DNA from: Bacteroidota bacterium
Lineage (GTDB): Bacteria > Bacteroidota > Bacteroidia > Bacteroidales > VadinHA17
Reading direction: 5' to 3'
NCBI GenBank assembly: GCA_011374625.1
Contig: DRPN01000160.1
Location: 1 to 37,143, forward strand
DNA length: 37,143 nt
Shown here: positions 6,631 to 18,982 of the stretch, one piece after another
How the letters are laid out: every line of letters starts with the position of its first letter
Position numbering within the stretch: position 1 is the first letter of the stretch
Notes under the pieces: model-generated
The model's database searches: none
Told to the model about the DNA's origin: nothing
Seen by the model: the letters and a program-made list of their open reading frames with translations, nothing else
Program-made: the position numbers and the translations under genes

Positions 6631-9600
6631 ATGCCGGTAACCAACCAACAACGTATTAGTTTTTCAACCATCAAGGATCAACTGGATTATCCGGATTTTC
6701 TGGACATCCAATTGAAATCCTTCGCCGAGTTCTTCCAGATAGAATCTACTGCTGAAGAACGAAAAAAGGAAAAACTCTATCAGGTTTTTACAGAAAACTT
6801 TCCAATAACAGATACGCGGAACAATTTTGTTCTTGAGTTTCTGGATTATGGCGTAGACCCGCCTAGGTACACCATTGAAGAGTGCCTGGAACGCGGCCTC
6901 ACCTATAGTGTTCCTCTCAAAGCTAAATTGAAACTGTATTGTACAGACCCTGATCATGAAGATTTTGAAACGGTTATCCAGGATGTTTATTTGGGAACCG
7001 TGCCTTATATGACCGAACGTGGTACCTTTGTGATTAATGGTGCGGAACGTGTGGTTGTTTCCCAGTTGCATCGTTCTCCCGGTGTCTTTTTTGGGCAGAG
7101 TCTTCATGCCAACGGAACAAAACTGTATTCTGCCCGTGTGATTCCCTTCAAGGGATCCTGGATCGAATTTGCAACAGACATTAACAATGTAATGTATGCA
7201 TATATCGACCGTAAGAAAAAATTACCCGTAACTACATTATTGCGGGCCATCGGATATGAGAGTGATAAAGATATCCTTGATATTTTCGGTTTATCCGAAG
7301 AAATAAAAGTGACCAAAACGGGACTGAAAAGAGTACTGGGACGAAAACTGGCAGCCCGTGTGCTGAAATCATGGGTTGAAGATTTTGTGGATGAAGATAC
7401 GGGAGAAGTGGTATCTATTGAAAGGAACGAGGTGGTAATCGATCGTGAAACGGTATTGGAAAATGAACATATTGACCTTATAATAGATTCAGACGCCAAA
7501 ACGATCCTGCTGCATAAGGAAGATCAAAACATTTCTGATTATGAAATTATTTTCAATACCCTGCAGAAGGATCCCTGTAACTCGGAAAAGGAAGCTGTTT
7601 ATCATATTTACCGACAATTGCGAAACGCTGAACCGCCAGACGAACCATCTGCACGTGACGTGATCGAGAAATTATTCTTTTCAGACAAACGGTATGACCT
7701 TGGTGAGGTAGGAAGGTACAAACTAAATAAAAAACTGAATCTCGATACCTCCATGGATACCAAGGTGCTAACCCGTGAGGATATTATTGAGATCATCAAA
7801 CATCTGATCCAGTTGATTAACTCTAAAACGGATGTGGATGATATTGACCACTTGAGCAACCGGCGTGTCCGTACAGTAGGTGAACAGTTATATAATCAGT
7901 TTGGTGTGGGCCTCGCCCGTATGGCCAGGACCATACGTGAGCGGATGAATGTGAGGGACAATGAGGTATTTACTCCAATCGAGCTGATTAATTCCAAGAC
8001 TCTTTCGTCGGTGATTAATTCGTTCTTCGGTACCAACCAGCTTTCGCAGTTTATGGATCAGACAAATCCACTGGCAGAGATGACCCACAAGAGAAGACTT
8101 TCTGCCCTGGGGCCTGGAGGACTCTCCCGGGAAAGAGCAGGTTTTGAAGTGCGTGATGTACATTATACCCACTATGGTAGACTTTGTCCTATCGAAACCC
8201 CTGAAGGACCGAACATCGGACTGATTTCTTCCCTTTGTGTATATGCAAAGATCAATGACCTCGGATTTATTGAGACACCTTATAGAAAAGTGGAGACGGG
8301 GCGTGTAAACCTGAGTAATGATGAGGTAGTTTATTTAAGTGCCGAAGAAGAGGAAAATAAAGTGATTGCTCAGGCAAATGCGCTTTACGACGACGAAGGG
8401 AAATTTGTCAACCAGCGTGTTAAAGCCCGTTTTGAAGGAGACTTCCCGTTTGAGGAAGCTCAGAAAGTAGACCTGATGGACGTGGCCCCGAACCAGATTG
8501 CTTCGATAGCAGCTTCACTAATTCCTTTCCTGGAACACGACGATGCCAACAGGGCTTTGATGGGTTCGAATATGATGCGTCAGGCTGTGCCGTTGCTTAA
8601 TCCTGAAACACCTATTGTAGGAACAGGTATTGAAGAGGTGGTAGCACGCGATTCACGCATGCTTTTTATCGCCGAAGGCGATGGTGTGGTGGAATATGTT
8701 GACGCTGAAAAGATTGTAATAAGATATTCCCGCAGCGAAGAAGAAAAATTCATCAGCTTTGATGATGATGTGCGTGAATATCATCTTACAAAATTCAGAA
8801 AAACAAACCAGAACACCTGTGTGAACATCCGGCCGATCGTTTCCAAAGGACAAAAGGTTGTGAAAGGACAGGTACTGACGGAAGGCTATGGAACGGTGAA
8901 TGGTGAACTAGCTTTGGGGAGGAACCTGAAAGTGGCTTTCATGCCTTGGAAAGGATATAATTTTGAGGATGCTATAGTGATATCCGAGAGTGTCGTACGG
9001 AATGATATCTTTACATCCATTCATATTGATGAATATGTCTTAGAAGTCAGAGATACCAAACGGGGTTTGGAAGAACTGACCTCTGATATACCAAACGTGA
9101 GCGAAGAAGCTACGAAAAATCTGGATGAAAACGGATTGATCCGCATCGGCGCCCATATCAAACCAGGTGATATCCTGATTGGTAAAATCACCCCGAAAGG
9201 GGAATCCGATCCCAGTCCTGAAGAAAAACTTCTGCGTGCTATTTTCGGAGATAAAGCCGGCGATGTGAAAGATGCTTCTTTGAAAGCAGGTCCGTCACTG
9301 GAGGGGGTTGTGATCGATAAAAAACTGTTCTCCCGCTCTATTAAAGACCGTCATGCCCGGGCTGCAGAAAAACCTCTCCTGGAGAAGATTGACAAGGAAT
9401 TTAATCAGAAAGCAGAAGAGTTGAAATCGAAACTGGTAGATAAGCTTTTCGTATTGGTGAACGGGAAGACATCACAGGGAGTGAAGGATTGCTATAATCA
9501 GGACCTGATCCCCAAAGGGAGCAAGTTTACATTGAAACAACTGCAAGAGATCGAGTTTTTGAATGTGAATCCGAACAAATGGACGACAGACAAGAAAAAA

Positions 9601-10440
9601 AATGAGATCATTAAAACCCTGCTGAATAATTACTTGATCAAGTACAAAGAAATCGACGGATACTATAAACGCAAAAAATATAATATCCAGATCGGGGATG
9701 AGTTGCCTGCTGGTATTATTAAGTTAGCCAAAGTTTACATCGCCAAGAAACGGAAGATCAAAGTTGGGGATAAAATGGCCGGACGTCACGGGAATAAAGG
9801 GATCATAGCCCGTATCGTCAGGATAGAAGATATGCCTTTCCTCGAAGACGGAACACCTGTTGACATTGTTCTGAATCCGCTGGGTGTGCCTTCCCGTATG
9901 AATTTGGGGCAAATTTATGAGACTGTTCTGGGATGGGCTGGCGAAAAACTGGGCGTGAAATTTTCCACGCCGATTTTCGATGGGGCAACCCTGAATCAGA
10001 TCACCGAGTATACCCGTAAGGCTGATTTGCCTGATTACGGCGTAACTCACTTATATGACGGAGGTACGGGAGAACGTTTTGACCAGCCTGCTACCGTCGG
10101 CGTGATCTATATGTTGAAACTGGGTCACCTGGTGGATGATAAGATGCATGCACGTTCTATTGGACCTTATTCGTTGATTACACAGCAACCGCTTGGTGGT
10201 AAAGCTCAGTTCGGAGGACAGCGTTTTGGGGAAATGGAAGTATGGGCCCTCGAAGCGTTCGGCGCTGCCAATATCCTGCAGGAAGTATTAACCGTGAAAT
10301 CTGATGATGTTCAGGGACGCGCACGTACCTATGAGACTATCGTGAAAGGGGAGAACATGCCAAAACCGGGAATCCCCGAATCATTAAATGTGTTGCTGCA
10401 TGAACTGAAAGGGCTCGCTCTGAGTATTAAACTCGAGTAA
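6631..10440 (+). CDS. rpoB: DNA-directed RNA polymerase subunit beta
   Basis: A 1269-residue beta subunit of RNA polymerase. The rifampicin-binding cluster lies at about residues 465-505 ([16 protein letters not shown], then [13 protein letters not shown]). The residues matching E. coli D516, H526 and S531 are the sensitive-type D, H and [19 protein letters not shown] follows, and the catalytic-region segments [15 protein letters not shown] and [15 protein letters not shown] appear later. The length is typical for Bacteroidota. It is preceded by a palindromic terminator-like element and followed 46 bp later by rpoC. Confidence 0.98.
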   Translation: MPVTNQQRISFSTIKDQLDYPDFLDIQLKSFAEFFQIESTAEERKKEKLYQVFTENFPITDTRNNFVLEFLDYGVDPPRYTIEECLERGLTYSVPLKAKLKLYCTDPDHEDFETVIQDVYLGTVPYMTERGTFVINGAERVVVSQLHRSPGVFFGQSLHANGTKLYSARVIPFKGSWIEFATDINNVMYAYIDRKKKLPVTTLLRAIGYESDKDILDIFGLSEEIKVTKTGLKRVLGRKLAARVLKSWVEDFVDEDTGEVVSIERNEVVIDRETVLENEHIDLIIDSDAKTILLHKEDQNISDYEIIFNTLQKDPCNSEKEAVYHIYRQLRNAEPPDEPSARDVIEKLFFSDKRYDLGEVGRYKLNKKLNLDTSMDTKVLTREDIIEIIKHLIQLINSKTDVDDIDHLSNRRVRTVGEQLYNQFGVGLARMARTIRERMNVRDNEVFTPIELINSKTLSSVINSFFGTNQLSQFMDQTNPLAEMTHKRRLSALGPGGLSRERAGFEVRDVHYTHYGRLCPIETPEGPNIGLISSLCVYAKINDLGFIETPYRKVETGRVNLSNDEVVYLSAEEEENKVIAQANALYDDEGKFVNQRVKARFEGDFPFEEAQKVDLMDVAPNQIASIAASLIPFLEHDDANRALMGSNMMRQAVPLLNPETPIVGTGIEEVVARDSRMLFIAEGDGVVEYVDAEKIVIRYSRSEEEKFISFDDDVREYHLTKFRKTNQNTCVNIRPIVSKGQKVVKGQVLTEGYGTVNGELALGRNLKVAFMPWKGYNFEDAIVISESVVRNDIFTSIHIDEYVLEVRDTKRGLEELTSDIPNVSEEATKNLDENGLIRIGAHIKPGDILIGKITPKGESDPSPEEKLLRAIFGDKAGDVKDASLKAGPSLEGVVIDKKLFSRSIKDRHARAAEKPLLEKIDKEFNQKAEELKSKLVDKLFVLVNGKTSQGVKDCYNQDLIPKGSKFTLKQLQEIEFLNVNPNKWTTDKKKNEIIKTLLNNYLIKYKEIDGYYKRKKYNIQIGDELPAGIIKLAKVYIAKKRKIKVGDKMAGRHGNKGIIARIVRIEDMPFLEDGTPVDIVLNPLGVPSRMNLGQIYETVLGWAGEKLGVKFSTPIFDGATLNQITEYTRKADLPDYGVTHLYDGGTGERFDQPATVGVIYMLKLGHLVDDKMHARSIGPYSLITQQPLGGKAQFGGQRFGEMEVWALEAFGAANILQEVLTVKSDDVQGRARTYETIVKGENMPKPGIPESLNVLLHELKGLALSIKLE

Positions 10441-10486
10441 ATAACAACTAGGATATTTTTGTTTACGTAATTTAATTTTATCACAT

Positions 10487-13400
10487 ATGCCATTCAGGAA
10501 AGATACGAAAGTAAATTCTGATTTCACCAAGGTCTCTATTGGCCTTGCATCACCGGAAGAAATTTTGGAACAGTCTCACGGAGAGGTTCTGAAACCGGAA
10601 ACCATCAATTACCGGACTTACAAACCAGAACGTGACGGCCTGTTTTGTGAAAGGATCTTCGGGCCGGTAAAGGATTATGAATGCCATTGCGGGAAATACA
10701 AAGGAATCCGGTATAAAGGGATTGTTTGTGACCGCTGCGGCGTTGAAGTAACGGAAAAGAAAGTCAGACGGGAACGCATGGGCCACATCAACCTGGTGGT
10801 GCCCGTAGCCCATATCTGGTATTTCCGCTCTATGCCCAACAAGATTGGGTATTTGCTGGGATTACCAACCAAAAAACTCGACTCCATTATCTATTATGAA
10901 AGATATGTAGTTATTAACCCCGGCATAAAAGAAAAAGACGGAATCAAGTATATGGATTTTCTCACTGAGGAGGAATATCTGGAGATTATGGATTCTCTTC
11001 CGAAAGAAAACCAGTATCTGGAAGATGATGATCCCGAGAAGTTTATCGCCGACATGGGAGGACAGGCTTTGTATAAGTTGCTCTCTCGTCTCGATCTGGA
11101 TGAGATGTCCTATACGCTGCGGCACAAAGCCAATACGGAAACCTCCCAACAGCGTAAAAACGAAGCATTGAAACGTTTGCAAGTGGTCGAGGCTTTCCGG
11201 GCTTCCAAAAACGTGAATCGTCCCGAGTGGATGATTATCAAAGTAGTGCCTGTGATCCCTCCGGATCTGAGACCTCTGGTGCCGCTCGACGGAGGCCGGT
11301 TTGCCACTTCTGACCTGAATGATTTGTACAGAAGGGTCATCATCCGGAATAACAGGCTGAAAAGATTAATTGAAATAAAAGCTCCCGAAGTGATCCTTAG
11401 AAATGAAAAAAGGATGCTCCAGGAAGCAGTGGACTCTCTGTTTGATAACTCCAGAAAGTCCAATGTGGTGAAAACCGAATCCAACAGGCCATTAAAATCC
11501 CTGAGCGATAGTTTGAAAGGAAAACAGGGACGTTTCCGTCAGAACCTGCTGGGCAAACGTGTCGACTACTCTGCCCGTTCAGTCATCGTGGTAGGTCCTG
11601 AATTGCAAATGCATGAGTGTGGACTTCCCAAGGATATGGCTGCTGAGCTATACAAACCTTTTATTATCCGTAAGTTGATTGAAAGAGGAATTGTCAAAAC
11701 GGTAAAATCTGCAAAAAAAATTGTAGATAGAAAAGACCCCGTTGTCTGGGATATTCTGGAAAATGTGTTGAAGGGACATCCCGTATTATTAAATAGAGCT
11801 CCTACCCTGCACCGGTTGGGTATCCAGGCTTTCCAGCCGAAACTTATTGAGGGGAAGGCTATTCAGTTACATCCTTTGGCCTGTACGGGATTTAACGCCG
11901 ACTTCGATGGTGACCAGATGGCTGTACATTTGCCGTTGGGTAATGCAGCTGTGCTTGAAGCACAGTTGTTAATGCTGGCATCACACAATATTCTGAATCC
12001 TGCTAATGGAGCGCCTATCACCGTGCCTTCACAGGACATGGTACTGGGTCTTTATTATATTACCAAAGCCAGAAAAAGTTCGGGAAGGGAAAAGATTCCC
12101 GGGGAAGGAATGTCTTTTTATTCTCCCGAAGAAGTGATCATTGCTTATAACGAGAAGAAAGTTGACCTTCATGCTGTGATAAAAGTAAGAGTCGATGATA
12201 TAGAAAATGGAAAGCCAGTCAAAAAACTGATAGAAACTACTGTGGGAAGAGTAATCTTTAATGAGGTGGTTCCGAAAGAGATGGGTTTTATCAATACTCT
12301 CTTGACGAAAAAAGCTCTTCGGGATATCATCGGTACCGTACTGAAAAAAACCGGTACCGCCAAGACGGCTGAATTCCTGGATCACATAAAAGCAATGGGA
12401 TACGAGATGGCCTTCCGCGGCGGGTTATCCTTTAATTTGGGAGATGTGATCATTCCGGAAGAAAAGGAAAAATTCATAGAAGAAGGATATCAGCAGGTCG
12501 AAGAGGTAGTGAACAATTACAACATGGGTTTCATTACCAACAATGAACGTTATAATCAGATCATTGATATCTGGACTCATACCAATGCAAAACTAACCCA
12601 GGCCCTGATGAAACGCTTATCAAATGACAAGCAGGGATTCAATGCTGTGTATATGATGCTGGACTCTGGCGCTCGTGGTTCGAAAGAGCAGATACGTCAG
12701 TTGTCTGGGATGAGGGGGCTTATGGCCAAACCCCAGAAATCCGGATCTGCCGGTTCTGAGATCATCGAAAACCCAATCCTCTCCAACTTCAAGGAAGGAC
12801 TTTCGGTACTGGAGTACTTTATCTCTACACATGGTGCCCGAAAAGGTTTGGCTGATACCGCTCTAAAAACAGCTGACGCCGGTTATTTGACCCGTAGGCT
12901 GGTAGATGTATCACAGGATGTGGTTATCACGGAAGAAGATTGTGGTACCCTGCTTGGGTTGCAAGCAACAGCCATTAAGAAGAATGAAGAGGTGGTAGAG
13001 ACCCTGTATGACAGAATACTGGGGCGTACTACAGTTCATGATATCTATCATCCGATAAGTGGGGAGCTGATTATCAGCGCGGGTGAAGAGATCACGGAAG
13101 ATATTGCCCGGAAAATAGAGGATTCCCCCATTGAACAGGTGGAAATACGGTCGGTTCTGACTTGTGAGGCGAAACATGGAGTTTGTGCTAAGTGTTACGG
13201 GCGTAACCTTGCAACGGGTAAAATGGTCCAAATCGGGGAAGCTGTAGGTGTAATAGCAGCTCAGTCGATCGGAGAACCAGGGACACAGCTTACCTTGCGT
13301 ACTTTCCATGTCGGAGGTACTGCTTCCAATATTACTGCCGAATCTAATATCGTCGCCAAATATGATGGTGTCGTGGAAATTGAGGATTTACGTGTTGTGG

Positions 13401-14779
13401 AGACAAAAGATGATGCCGAAAAGAAAGTATCTATCGTGATTGGACGTTTGGGGGAACTAAAGCTGATAGATGAAAATACCAATATTGTCCTTACTACCCA
13501 TGCTATTCCTTATGGTTCGATACTTTATGTGAAACCAGGTGATAATGTAAAAAAAGGAGATCTGCTTTGTGAATGGGATCCTTACAATGCCGTAATCGTT
13601 TCGGAAACAGATGGTGTTGTTAAATTCGATAACCTTATTGAAGGTCATACTTACCATGGAGAAACAGACGAACAGACCGGTTTCCGGGAGAAAGTGATTA
13701 TCGAGTCGAGGGATAAGACCAAGAATCCGATGATCAAGATCATGTCGAAGGATAATGAAGAATTAAAGTCTTACAACTTACCAGTAGGTGCACACCTGAT
13801 TCCAGAAGAAGGAGATAAGGTGAAAGCCGGAGATATTTTGGTGAAGATCCCGAGAGCTGTTGGAAAATCCGGTGATATTACGGGCGGTTTGCCCAGGGTA
13901 ACTGAGCTTTTTGAAGCCCGTAACCCTTCCAATCCGGCCGTGGTGTCTGAAATTGATGGGGAAGTTTCTTTTGGTAAGATCAAGCGCGGTAATCGTGAGG
14001 TTATTGTGAAATCGAGAACCGGTGAAGTGAAAAAATACCTGGTTCCGCTGTCCAAGCAGATTCTGGTACAGGAGAATGATTATGTGCGTGCGGGTACTCC
14101 TATGTCTGACGGAGCTATTACGCCTGAAGATATACTGGCCATCAAGGGACCGACAGAAGTGCAGGAATATATTGTCAATGAGGTACAGGAAGTGTACCGT
14201 TTGCAGGGGGTAAAGATCAATGATAAGCATTTTGAGGTGATCGTTCGCCAGATGATGCGTAAGGTAGTGATCGAAGATCCCGGTGATACCAAGTTTCTCG
14301 AAAAACAGATTGTTGATAAGAACGAGTTCCGCGACGAAAACGATTGGATTTATGACAAGAAAGTTGTAGTGGATCCGGGGGATTCGGAGAACCTGAAAGC
14401 AGGGCAGATCATTACTGCCCGCCGTCTCAGGGATGAAAACTCCATGCTGAAACGCCGTGACCTGAAACTGGTGGAGGCCAGAGATGCTATCCCGGCTACT
14501 TCCAGCCAGGTACTACAGGGGATAACCCGGGCTGCTTTGCAGACCAAAAGTTTTATCTCGGCTGCATCTTTCCAGGAAACGACGAAGGTGCTTAATGAAG
14601 CTGCTATCAGTGGAAAAGTAGATCATCTGGAAGGACTGAAAGAGAATGTAATCGTTGGTCATCTCATTCCTGCCGGTACAGGCATGCGAAAATATGAAAA
14701 ACTGATCGTCGGCTCAAAAGAAGAGTATGAATTGCTTACTTCGGGTTCCCAGAATCAGGAAGAGAAAACAGAAGAATAA
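10487..14779 (+). CDS. rpoC: DNA-directed RNA polymerase subunit beta'
   Basis: A 1430-residue beta' subunit. Zinc site 1 is near the N-terminus ([20 protein letters not shown], about residues 66-85). The catalytic magnesium motif [12 protein letters not shown] is at about 469-480. Zinc site 2 uses the cysteine near 818 and [11 protein letters not shown] near 893-903. The trigger-loop region is followed by [20 protein letters not shown]. It is slightly longer than the E. coli protein, with extra sequence in the C-terminal jaw region. The DUF3467 gene starts 18 bp after the stop and is likely cotranscribed. Confidence 0.98.
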   Translation: MPFRKDTKVNSDFTKVSIGLASPEEILEQSHGEVLKPETINYRTYKPERDGLFCERIFGPVKDYECHCGKYKGIRYKGIVCDRCGVEVTEKKVRRERMGHINLVVPVAHIWYFRSMPNKIGYLLGLPTKKLDSIIYYERYVVINPGIKEKDGIKYMDFLTEEEYLEIMDSLPKENQYLEDDDPEKFIADMGGQALYKLLSRLDLDEMSYTLRHKANTETSQQRKNEALKRLQVVEAFRASKNVNRPEWMIIKVVPVIPPDLRPLVPLDGGRFATSDLNDLYRRVIIRNNRLKRLIEIKAPEVILRNEKRMLQEAVDSLFDNSRKSNVVKTESNRPLKSLSDSLKGKQGRFRQNLLGKRVDYSARSVIVVGPELQMHECGLPKDMAAELYKPFIIRKLIERGIVKTVKSAKKIVDRKDPVVWDILENVLKGHPVLLNRAPTLHRLGIQAFQPKLIEGKAIQLHPLACTGFNADFDGDQMAVHLPLGNAAVLEAQLLMLASHNILNPANGAPITVPSQDMVLGLYYITKARKSSGREKIPGEGMSFYSPEEVIIAYNEKKVDLHAVIKVRVDDIENGKPVKKLIETTVGRVIFNEVVPKEMGFINTLLTKKALRDIIGTVLKKTGTAKTAEFLDHIKAMGYEMAFRGGLSFNLGDVIIPEEKEKFIEEGYQQVEEVVNNYNMGFITNNERYNQIIDIWTHTNAKLTQALMKRLSNDKQGFNAVYMMLDSGARGSKEQIRQLSGMRGLMAKPQKSGSAGSEIIENPILSNFKEGLSVLEYFISTHGARKGLADTALKTADAGYLTRRLVDVSQDVVITEEDCGTLLGLQATAIKKNEEVVETLYDRILGRTTVHDIYHPISGELIISAGEEITEDIARKIEDSPIEQVEIRSVLTCEAKHGVCAKCYGRNLATGKMVQIGEAVGVIAAQSIGEPGTQLTLRTFHVGGTASNITAESNIVAKYDGVVEIEDLRVVETKDDAEKKVSIVIGRLGELKLIDENTNIVLTTHAIPYGSILYVKPGDNVKKGDLLCEWDPYNAVIVSETDGVVKFDNLIEGHTYHGETDEQTGFREKVIIESRDKTKNPMIKIMSKDNEELKSYNLPVGAHLIPEEGDKVKAGDILVKIPRAVGKSGDITGGLPRVTELFEARNPSNPAVVSEIDGEVSFGKIKRGNREVIVKSRTGEVKKYLVPLSKQILVQENDYVRAGTPMSDGAITPEDILAIKGPTEVQEYIVNEVQEVYRLQGVKINDKHFEVIVRQMMRKVVIEDPGDTKFLEKQIVDKNEFRDENDWIYDKKVVVDPGDSENLKAGQIITARRLRDENSMLKRRDLKLVEARDAIPATSSQVLQGITRAALQTKSFISAASFQETTKVLNEAAISGKVDHLEGLKENVIVGHLIPAGTGMRKYEKLIVGSKEEYELLTSGSQNQEEKTEE

Positions 14780-14797
14780 ACCAATAATGTCGGAATC

Positions 14798-15118
14798 ATG
14801 GATGATAAAGTGAAACAGAACCAGATCAATATTGAGCTGAATGACGAAGTAGCACAGGGGATATACTCTAACCTGGCCATTATTACCCACTCAAGCGCAG
14901 AATTTGTATTGGATTTTGTCCGGGTGATGCCGGGAATTCCTAAGGCCCGTGTACAATCCAGAATAATTCTTACCCCAGAACATGCCAAGCGTCTTTTATT
15001 GGCCATGCAGGACAACATTGCCAAGTATGAGTCGGTACACGGAAAAATCAAAGATGTACAAGGTGCTGGCGGACCGGTTATGCCGATGAACTTTGGTGGT
15101 CCAACAGCACAGGCTTAG
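14798..15118 (+). CDS. DUF3467 family protein
   Basis: A 106-residue soluble protein of the DUF3467 family, which has no firmly established function. The pattern INIELNDEVAQGIYSNLAIITHSSAEFVLDF, then PEHAKRLLLAMQDNIAKYE, is typical; the tail is rich in Gly and Pro (GAGGPVMPMNFGG). There is no signal peptide or membrane segment. It sits 18 bp downstream of rpoC and ahead of the operon terminator. This position suggests cotranscription with RNA polymerase genes but does not prove a transcription role. Confidence 0.85.
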   Translation: MDDKVKQNQINIELNDEVAQGIYSNLAIITHSSAEFVLDFVRVMPGIPKARVQSRIILTPEHAKRLLLAMQDNIAKYESVHGKIKDVQGAGGPVMPMNFGGPTAQA

Positions 15119-15425
15119 TTGTTTTTGCGGTAGTAAATTTTGATTTGAAGAGAGCTCCCCTTAGGAAGCTCTCTTTTTGGGTACGTATAAGTAGCGGAAT
15201 TTATTCCCTGTTTATCCCCTTTCCTAACTTACTAAAACAGGGGAATGGTGTAAAATATTAGTGTAAGCGGGGTTTATCCGGCAAGCTTTTCAAAAAAATA
15301 AAAAATAAATACATCAGATAATATTTCTGCATTTCACTGTCTCATAAATTGTTAATCGATGTTTGATATTCATTTCGGTCCATTAAGGCAGGTCTTAGGA
15401 ATTTGTTTATTGAAATTTAAGTTTT
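15119..15425. other. Convergent intergenic region rpoC operon/priA
   Basis: A 307-bp AT-rich gap with no gene. It holds the operon terminator (15148-15178) and a second hairpin, TTCCCTGTTT (15204-15213) with AAACAGGGGAA (15235-15245, one bulged G), which lacks a T-tract. I see no clear terminator for priA and no repeat or small ORF. Confidence 0.6.
15148..15178 (+). terminator. Intrinsic terminator of the rpl-rpo operon
   Basis: AAGAGAGCT (15148-15156) pairs with AGCTCTCTT (15167-15175), and the T-run extends to 15178. It lies 30 bp after the DUF3467 stop and closes the long plus-strand operon. Confidence 0.85.
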
Positions 15426-17888
15426 TTACAGAGGATCCACGTCATTGATAAACTGGATGCCTCTGTAGGCGGGGGTTTCCCGGAGGTATTGTTCGAACTG
15501 CTGCAGGATGGTCTTGGCAGTAGACTTGTCGGTATACTGTTCCAGTTTCAGGAGGATTTGTTTGATGTAACGGTTACGCACGCGGGGGATGAAGGCATAT
15601 TGCGGTCCCAGCACGTTGTTACGGAAGTTTTTTCGCAGCAGGGAGGCCAGCTCGTCTGCTGCCCGGTTGACGGCATCTTTTTTCCGGTGTTTCAGGGTGA
15701 TACGTATCAGTCGGTAGAAGGGAGGGTAGTGGAACAGCCTGCGTTCCTGTAACTGGGTGCTGTACATATGGAAATAATCATGTTTCAGCACGTCGGTGAT
15801 AATCGGATGCGCGGGGTCGTATGTCTGTATGAACACGTGTCCCCGTTTGTCTTTGCGGCCAGACCGTCCGCTTACCTGAGCCATGAGCTGGAAGCTGCGT
15901 TCACAGGCCCTGAAATCGGGAAAATGTAACAGGTTGTCGGCATTCAGGATGCCCACTACACGCACATGTCCGAAATCCAGACCTTTGGTAATCATCTGGG
16001 TGCCGATCAGTATGTTGGTCTTTTGTTTTTCGAAATCCTGAATGATAGACAGGTATTGTTTACGTGAGCGGGCTGTATCCAGGTCGAGGCGGGTGGAGTG
16101 TGCCTCCGGGAAAAGCAACCGTATCTCCTCCTCTATTTTTTCGGTTCCGAAGCCCCGGGTATGCAAATGGGTGGATTCGCAGGAAGGACACCGGGTTGGC
16201 ACGGGAATATTGTATCCGCAGTAATGACAGATCAAACGGTTGCTGTTTTTGTGGTAGGTGAGGGCTACATCACAATGTTTGCAGTAGGGGATCCAGCCAC
16301 AGTCGGCACATTGGATATAAGGTGAAAAACCCCGTCGGTTTTGGAACAGAATCACCTGTTCTCCTTCCTGCAGTGCCTCTTCTATGGCCTTATGCAGTTC
16401 ATGGGAAAGATGTCCGCGGACTTCTCTGCGTTTATACATTTTCTTCATGTCCACCACGCGTATCTCAGGCATGGCAATGCGGGTATAGCGTTCTTTAAGT
16501 TCTGCGAGACCGTATTTTCCGGTGCGGGCGTTGTAATATGATTCGAGCGAGGGGGTGGCAGATCCAAGCAAGACCTTTGCACCTGTCAGATGCCCCAACA
16601 TGACTGCAGCGTCGCGGGCATGATAACGGGGAGAGGTGCTGTCTTGTTTATAGCTGGTTTCATGTTCTTCATCCACAATGATCAGCCCCGGTTCCCGGAA
16701 GGGCAGGAAAACGGCAGCGCGCACGCCCAGAACGACTTTTAGGGGTTTGCCGGCGTCATTGCCCGAGAGGTTCAGCCAGGTTTCTATTCTTTCGGCATCG
16801 CTGTAACGGGAGTGATAGATACCGGCAAGATCGCCGAAAGCTTCTTTCAGACGGTGAATCATCTGGCCGGTGATGGTGATCTCCGGAAGTAGATATAGCA
16901 CCTGTTTCCCCTGAATTAGCTGCTCACGGATCAGGTGGAAATAGATCTCCGTCTTGCCGCTGGAGGTCACACCATGTAACAGGACGGTGTTTTTTTCCCG
17001 GAAAAGCTGCCGGATATTTTCCAGAACCTGTTGTTGTGCAGGAGTGAGTTGTTTCAAGTGAGCAGCTTTCTCCTCGCCTCTTTCCAGCCGGCTGACAGGC
17101 AGTTCATATTCTTCCAGAATCCCTTTTTCCTTCAGGGATGCCAGGGCCCCCGGGTAGGGATATTTATTCAACAGTTCTGACTTCAGAAAGGAGGGAGGTG
17201 TTTCTCCGGGTGACCAGTCAGCGGCACAGGCAGTAAACAGCTCCCATTGTCTTTTGGCCCGTTTCAGGGTCTCAGGCAGTTGTTGCAGAGTCTGTTCCGT
17301 AAGACCGGGGGAGATGCGTATATAACGCAGGGTCCTTGGTTTATAAGGATCTACCATCAGGCTTTTTTCTGTGATGGCCTCTTTCTCCAGGAGAGATCTG
17401 ATAAGTTTCGGGGTATTTCTCTTCCCAAATTTTTTCCCCAGCTCATCATCAGGGATACCGGGATGATGATGAATATAAAAGAACATATTTCTTTCCTTGT
17501 CTGTAAGGGCTCCCGGTTCTTTGAATCCGGTATTCACGGAATAGGAAAAATGATAGACCGGTTTCAGTCCGCCGGGCAAGGCGGCATCCATTACCTCTCC
17601 CAGGGTGCATAAGTAATAGTCGGACATCCATTCCCAGAACTGAAAATGGAACTCTTGGATCAGTGGTTTGTCATCCAGCACACGGTCTATTTCTTTGGGG
17701 AGGAATGTTCCGGGAGGTTCGGGTACGATCCGTCTTATCACACCGGTATAGGATTTTTTCTCTCCGAAGGGCACGATAATCCGTACGCCTGGGGTAGCTT
17801 TCTCTCTCAAAGAATCAGGGATATGGTATGTGAAGGTTCCTGAAACCGGCAGCGGTAATATTACTTCGGCATACGTTTCAGGTTCCAT
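15426..17888 (-). CDS. priA: Primosomal helicase PriA
   Basis: An 820-residue replication-restart helicase that recognises stalled forks and reloads the replisome. The N-terminal DNA-binding domain (about 1-270) precedes the superfamily 2 helicase core: Walker A GVTSSGKT at about 308-315 and DEEH at about 405-408. The zinc module at about 524-570 holds four CxxC pairs (CADC, CKHC, CHYC, CPSC), enough for two zinc ions. Later helicase motifs include GTQMITKGLDF and QVSGRSGR. The length is normal for Bacteroidota. It starts 35 bp after pfkA and is the last gene of the porQ-cmk-ispH-pfkA-priA series. Confidence 0.97.
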   Translation of the reverse strand: MEPETYAEVILPLPVSGTFTYHIPDSLREKATPGVRIIVPFGEKKSYTGVIRRIVPEPPGTFLPKEIDRVLDDKPLIQEFHFQFWEWMSDYYLCTLGEVMDAALPGGLKPVYHFSYSVNTGFKEPGALTDKERNMFFYIHHHPGIPDDELGKKFGKRNTPKLIRSLLEKEAITEKSLMVDPYKPRTLRYIRISPGLTEQTLQQLPETLKRAKRQWELFTACAADWSPGETPPSFLKSELLNKYPYPGALASLKEKGILEEYELPVSRLERGEEKAAHLKQLTPAQQQVLENIRQLFREKNTVLLHGVTSSGKTEIYFHLIREQLIQGKQVLYLLPEITITGQMIHRLKEAFGDLAGIYHSRYSDAERIETWLNLSGNDAGKPLKVVLGVRAAVFLPFREPGLIIVDEEHETSYKQDSTSPRYHARDAAVMLGHLTGAKVLLGSATPSLESYYNARTGKYGLAELKERYTRIAMPEIRVVDMKKMYKRREVRGHLSHELHKAIEEALQEGEQVILFQNRRGFSPYIQCADCGWIPYCKHCDVALTYHKNSNRLICHYCGYNIPVPTRCPSCESTHLHTRGFGTEKIEEEIRLLFPEAHSTRLDLDTARSRKQYLSIIQDFEKQKTNILIGTQMITKGLDFGHVRVVGILNADNLLHFPDFRACERSFQLMAQVSGRSGRKDKRGHVFIQTYDPAHPIITDVLKHDYFHMYSTQLQERRLFHYPPFYRLIRITLKHRKKDAVNRAADELASLLRKNFRNNVLGPQYAFIPRVRNRYIKQILLKLEQYTDKSTAKTILQQFEQYLRETPAYRGIQFINDVDPL

Positions 17889-17923
17889 ACGAACAGGAAT
17901 AAGACAATAAAAATCTTGGCCGG

Positions 17924-18904
17924 TCAGACAGACAGGATATTGGCTATTTCCAGGTAATCTTTCCGTACTTCTTTATGCAGTTTTACTGCTTTGCTGAAAG
18001 GTACGAGTGAGATCTCATTGTTTTGCAAACCTACCATAGCACTTTTCTGGTCGTCCAGCAGAGCATCGACGGCGGCATAGCCGAGACGTGAGGCTGTAAA
18101 CCTGTCGAAAGCTGACGGAGAGCCCCCACGCTGGATATGTCCCAATACGGTGACTCTCATCGAGTAGTCCTTGAAGTCTTTTTTGACAGCTTCTGCCACG
18201 CCGAACGCTCCGCCGGGATAAGCTCTTTCGGCCACAATGATAATGTTGCTGGATTTTTTTCGTTTGTATCCTTTTTCGAGATAAGCACGGAGGTTTTTGA
18301 CCTGATCTTTTACTTCAGGGATGATGATGGCTTCGGCGCCGCAGGCGATGCCGCTGCGTACGGCGATAAAACCCGCTTCGGCGCCCATTACCTCGATAAA
18401 AAACAAACGGTTATGGGCGCTGGCCGTATCGCGGATCTTATCAACCGCTTCGATCACGGTATTCAGGGCGGTATCGTATCCTATGGTATAGTCGGTGCCG
18501 TAAATATCATTGTCTATGGTACCTGGGATACCAATGAAAGGGATGTCGTATTCTTCGTTGAAGATACGTGCCCCGGTGAACGAACCATCCCCTCCGATTA
18601 CCACCACGCCGCCTATGTTACGATCTCTGAGGGTTTCGTATGCTTGTTTGCGACCTTCCGGGGTCTTGAATTCTTCGCAGCGGGCCGTTTTCAGGATCGT
18701 GCCGCCGCGCTGGATGATATCACTTACATGAAATGTTTTTAGTAATTTGAAATACCCATTGATCATGCCCTGGTAACCATGGCGGATGCCGATCACTTCC
18801 AGTCCGTTATAAATAGCTGTTCGTGTTACGGCGCGGATGGCTGCATTCATGCCCGGGGCATCTCCTCCGGAAGTTAATACGCCGATTCGTTTTATCTTAC
18901 TCAT
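17924..18904 (-). CDS. pfkA: ATP-dependent 6-phosphofructokinase
   Basis: A 326-residue cytosolic glycolytic enzyme that phosphorylates fructose 6-phosphate to fructose 1,6-bisphosphate. The N-terminus has GVLTSGGDAPGMNAAIR. GGDGS and PGTIDND carry glycine at the two positions that in pyrophosphate-using enzymes are Asp and Lys (GGDDS, PKTIDND), so ATP is the predicted donor. Substrate-binding motifs MGAEAGFIA and LGHIQRGGSPSA are present. The length is standard for the bacterial PfkA group. ispH lies 78 bp upstream on the same strand; the gap shows no perfect promoter. Confidence 0.97.
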   Translation of the reverse strand: MSKIKRIGVLTSGGDAPGMNAAIRAVTRTAIYNGLEVIGIRHGYQGMINGYFKLLKTFHVSDIIQRGGTILKTARCEEFKTPEGRKQAYETLRDRNIGGVVVIGGDGSFTGARIFNEEYDIPFIGIPGTIDNDIYGTDYTIGYDTALNTVIEAVDKIRDTASAHNRLFFIEVMGAEAGFIAVRSGIACGAEAIIIPEVKDQVKNLRAYLEKGYKRKKSSNIIIVAERAYPGGAFGVAEAVKKDFKDYSMRVTVLGHIQRGGSPSAFDRFTASRLGYAAVDALLDDQKSAMVGLQNNEISLVPFSKAVKLHKEVRKDYLEIANILSV

Positions 18905-18982
18905 ATTTATTTATTCTTATCTTAAGAATTTCCTCGGATGTCCGAAGCAAAGCACGAGAAAAAAACAAAAACCTAAAGATAG

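Noticed and set aside
10454-10461. TATTTTTG between rpoB and rpoC
   Set aside because: It matches the -7 consensus, but nothing resembling TTTG lies at the right distance, and rpoB and rpoC are almost always cotranscribed.
18137-18742. 201-codon open frame opposite pfkA
   Set aside because: It is a shadow of a complete phosphofructokinase gene; the product has no recognisable domain.
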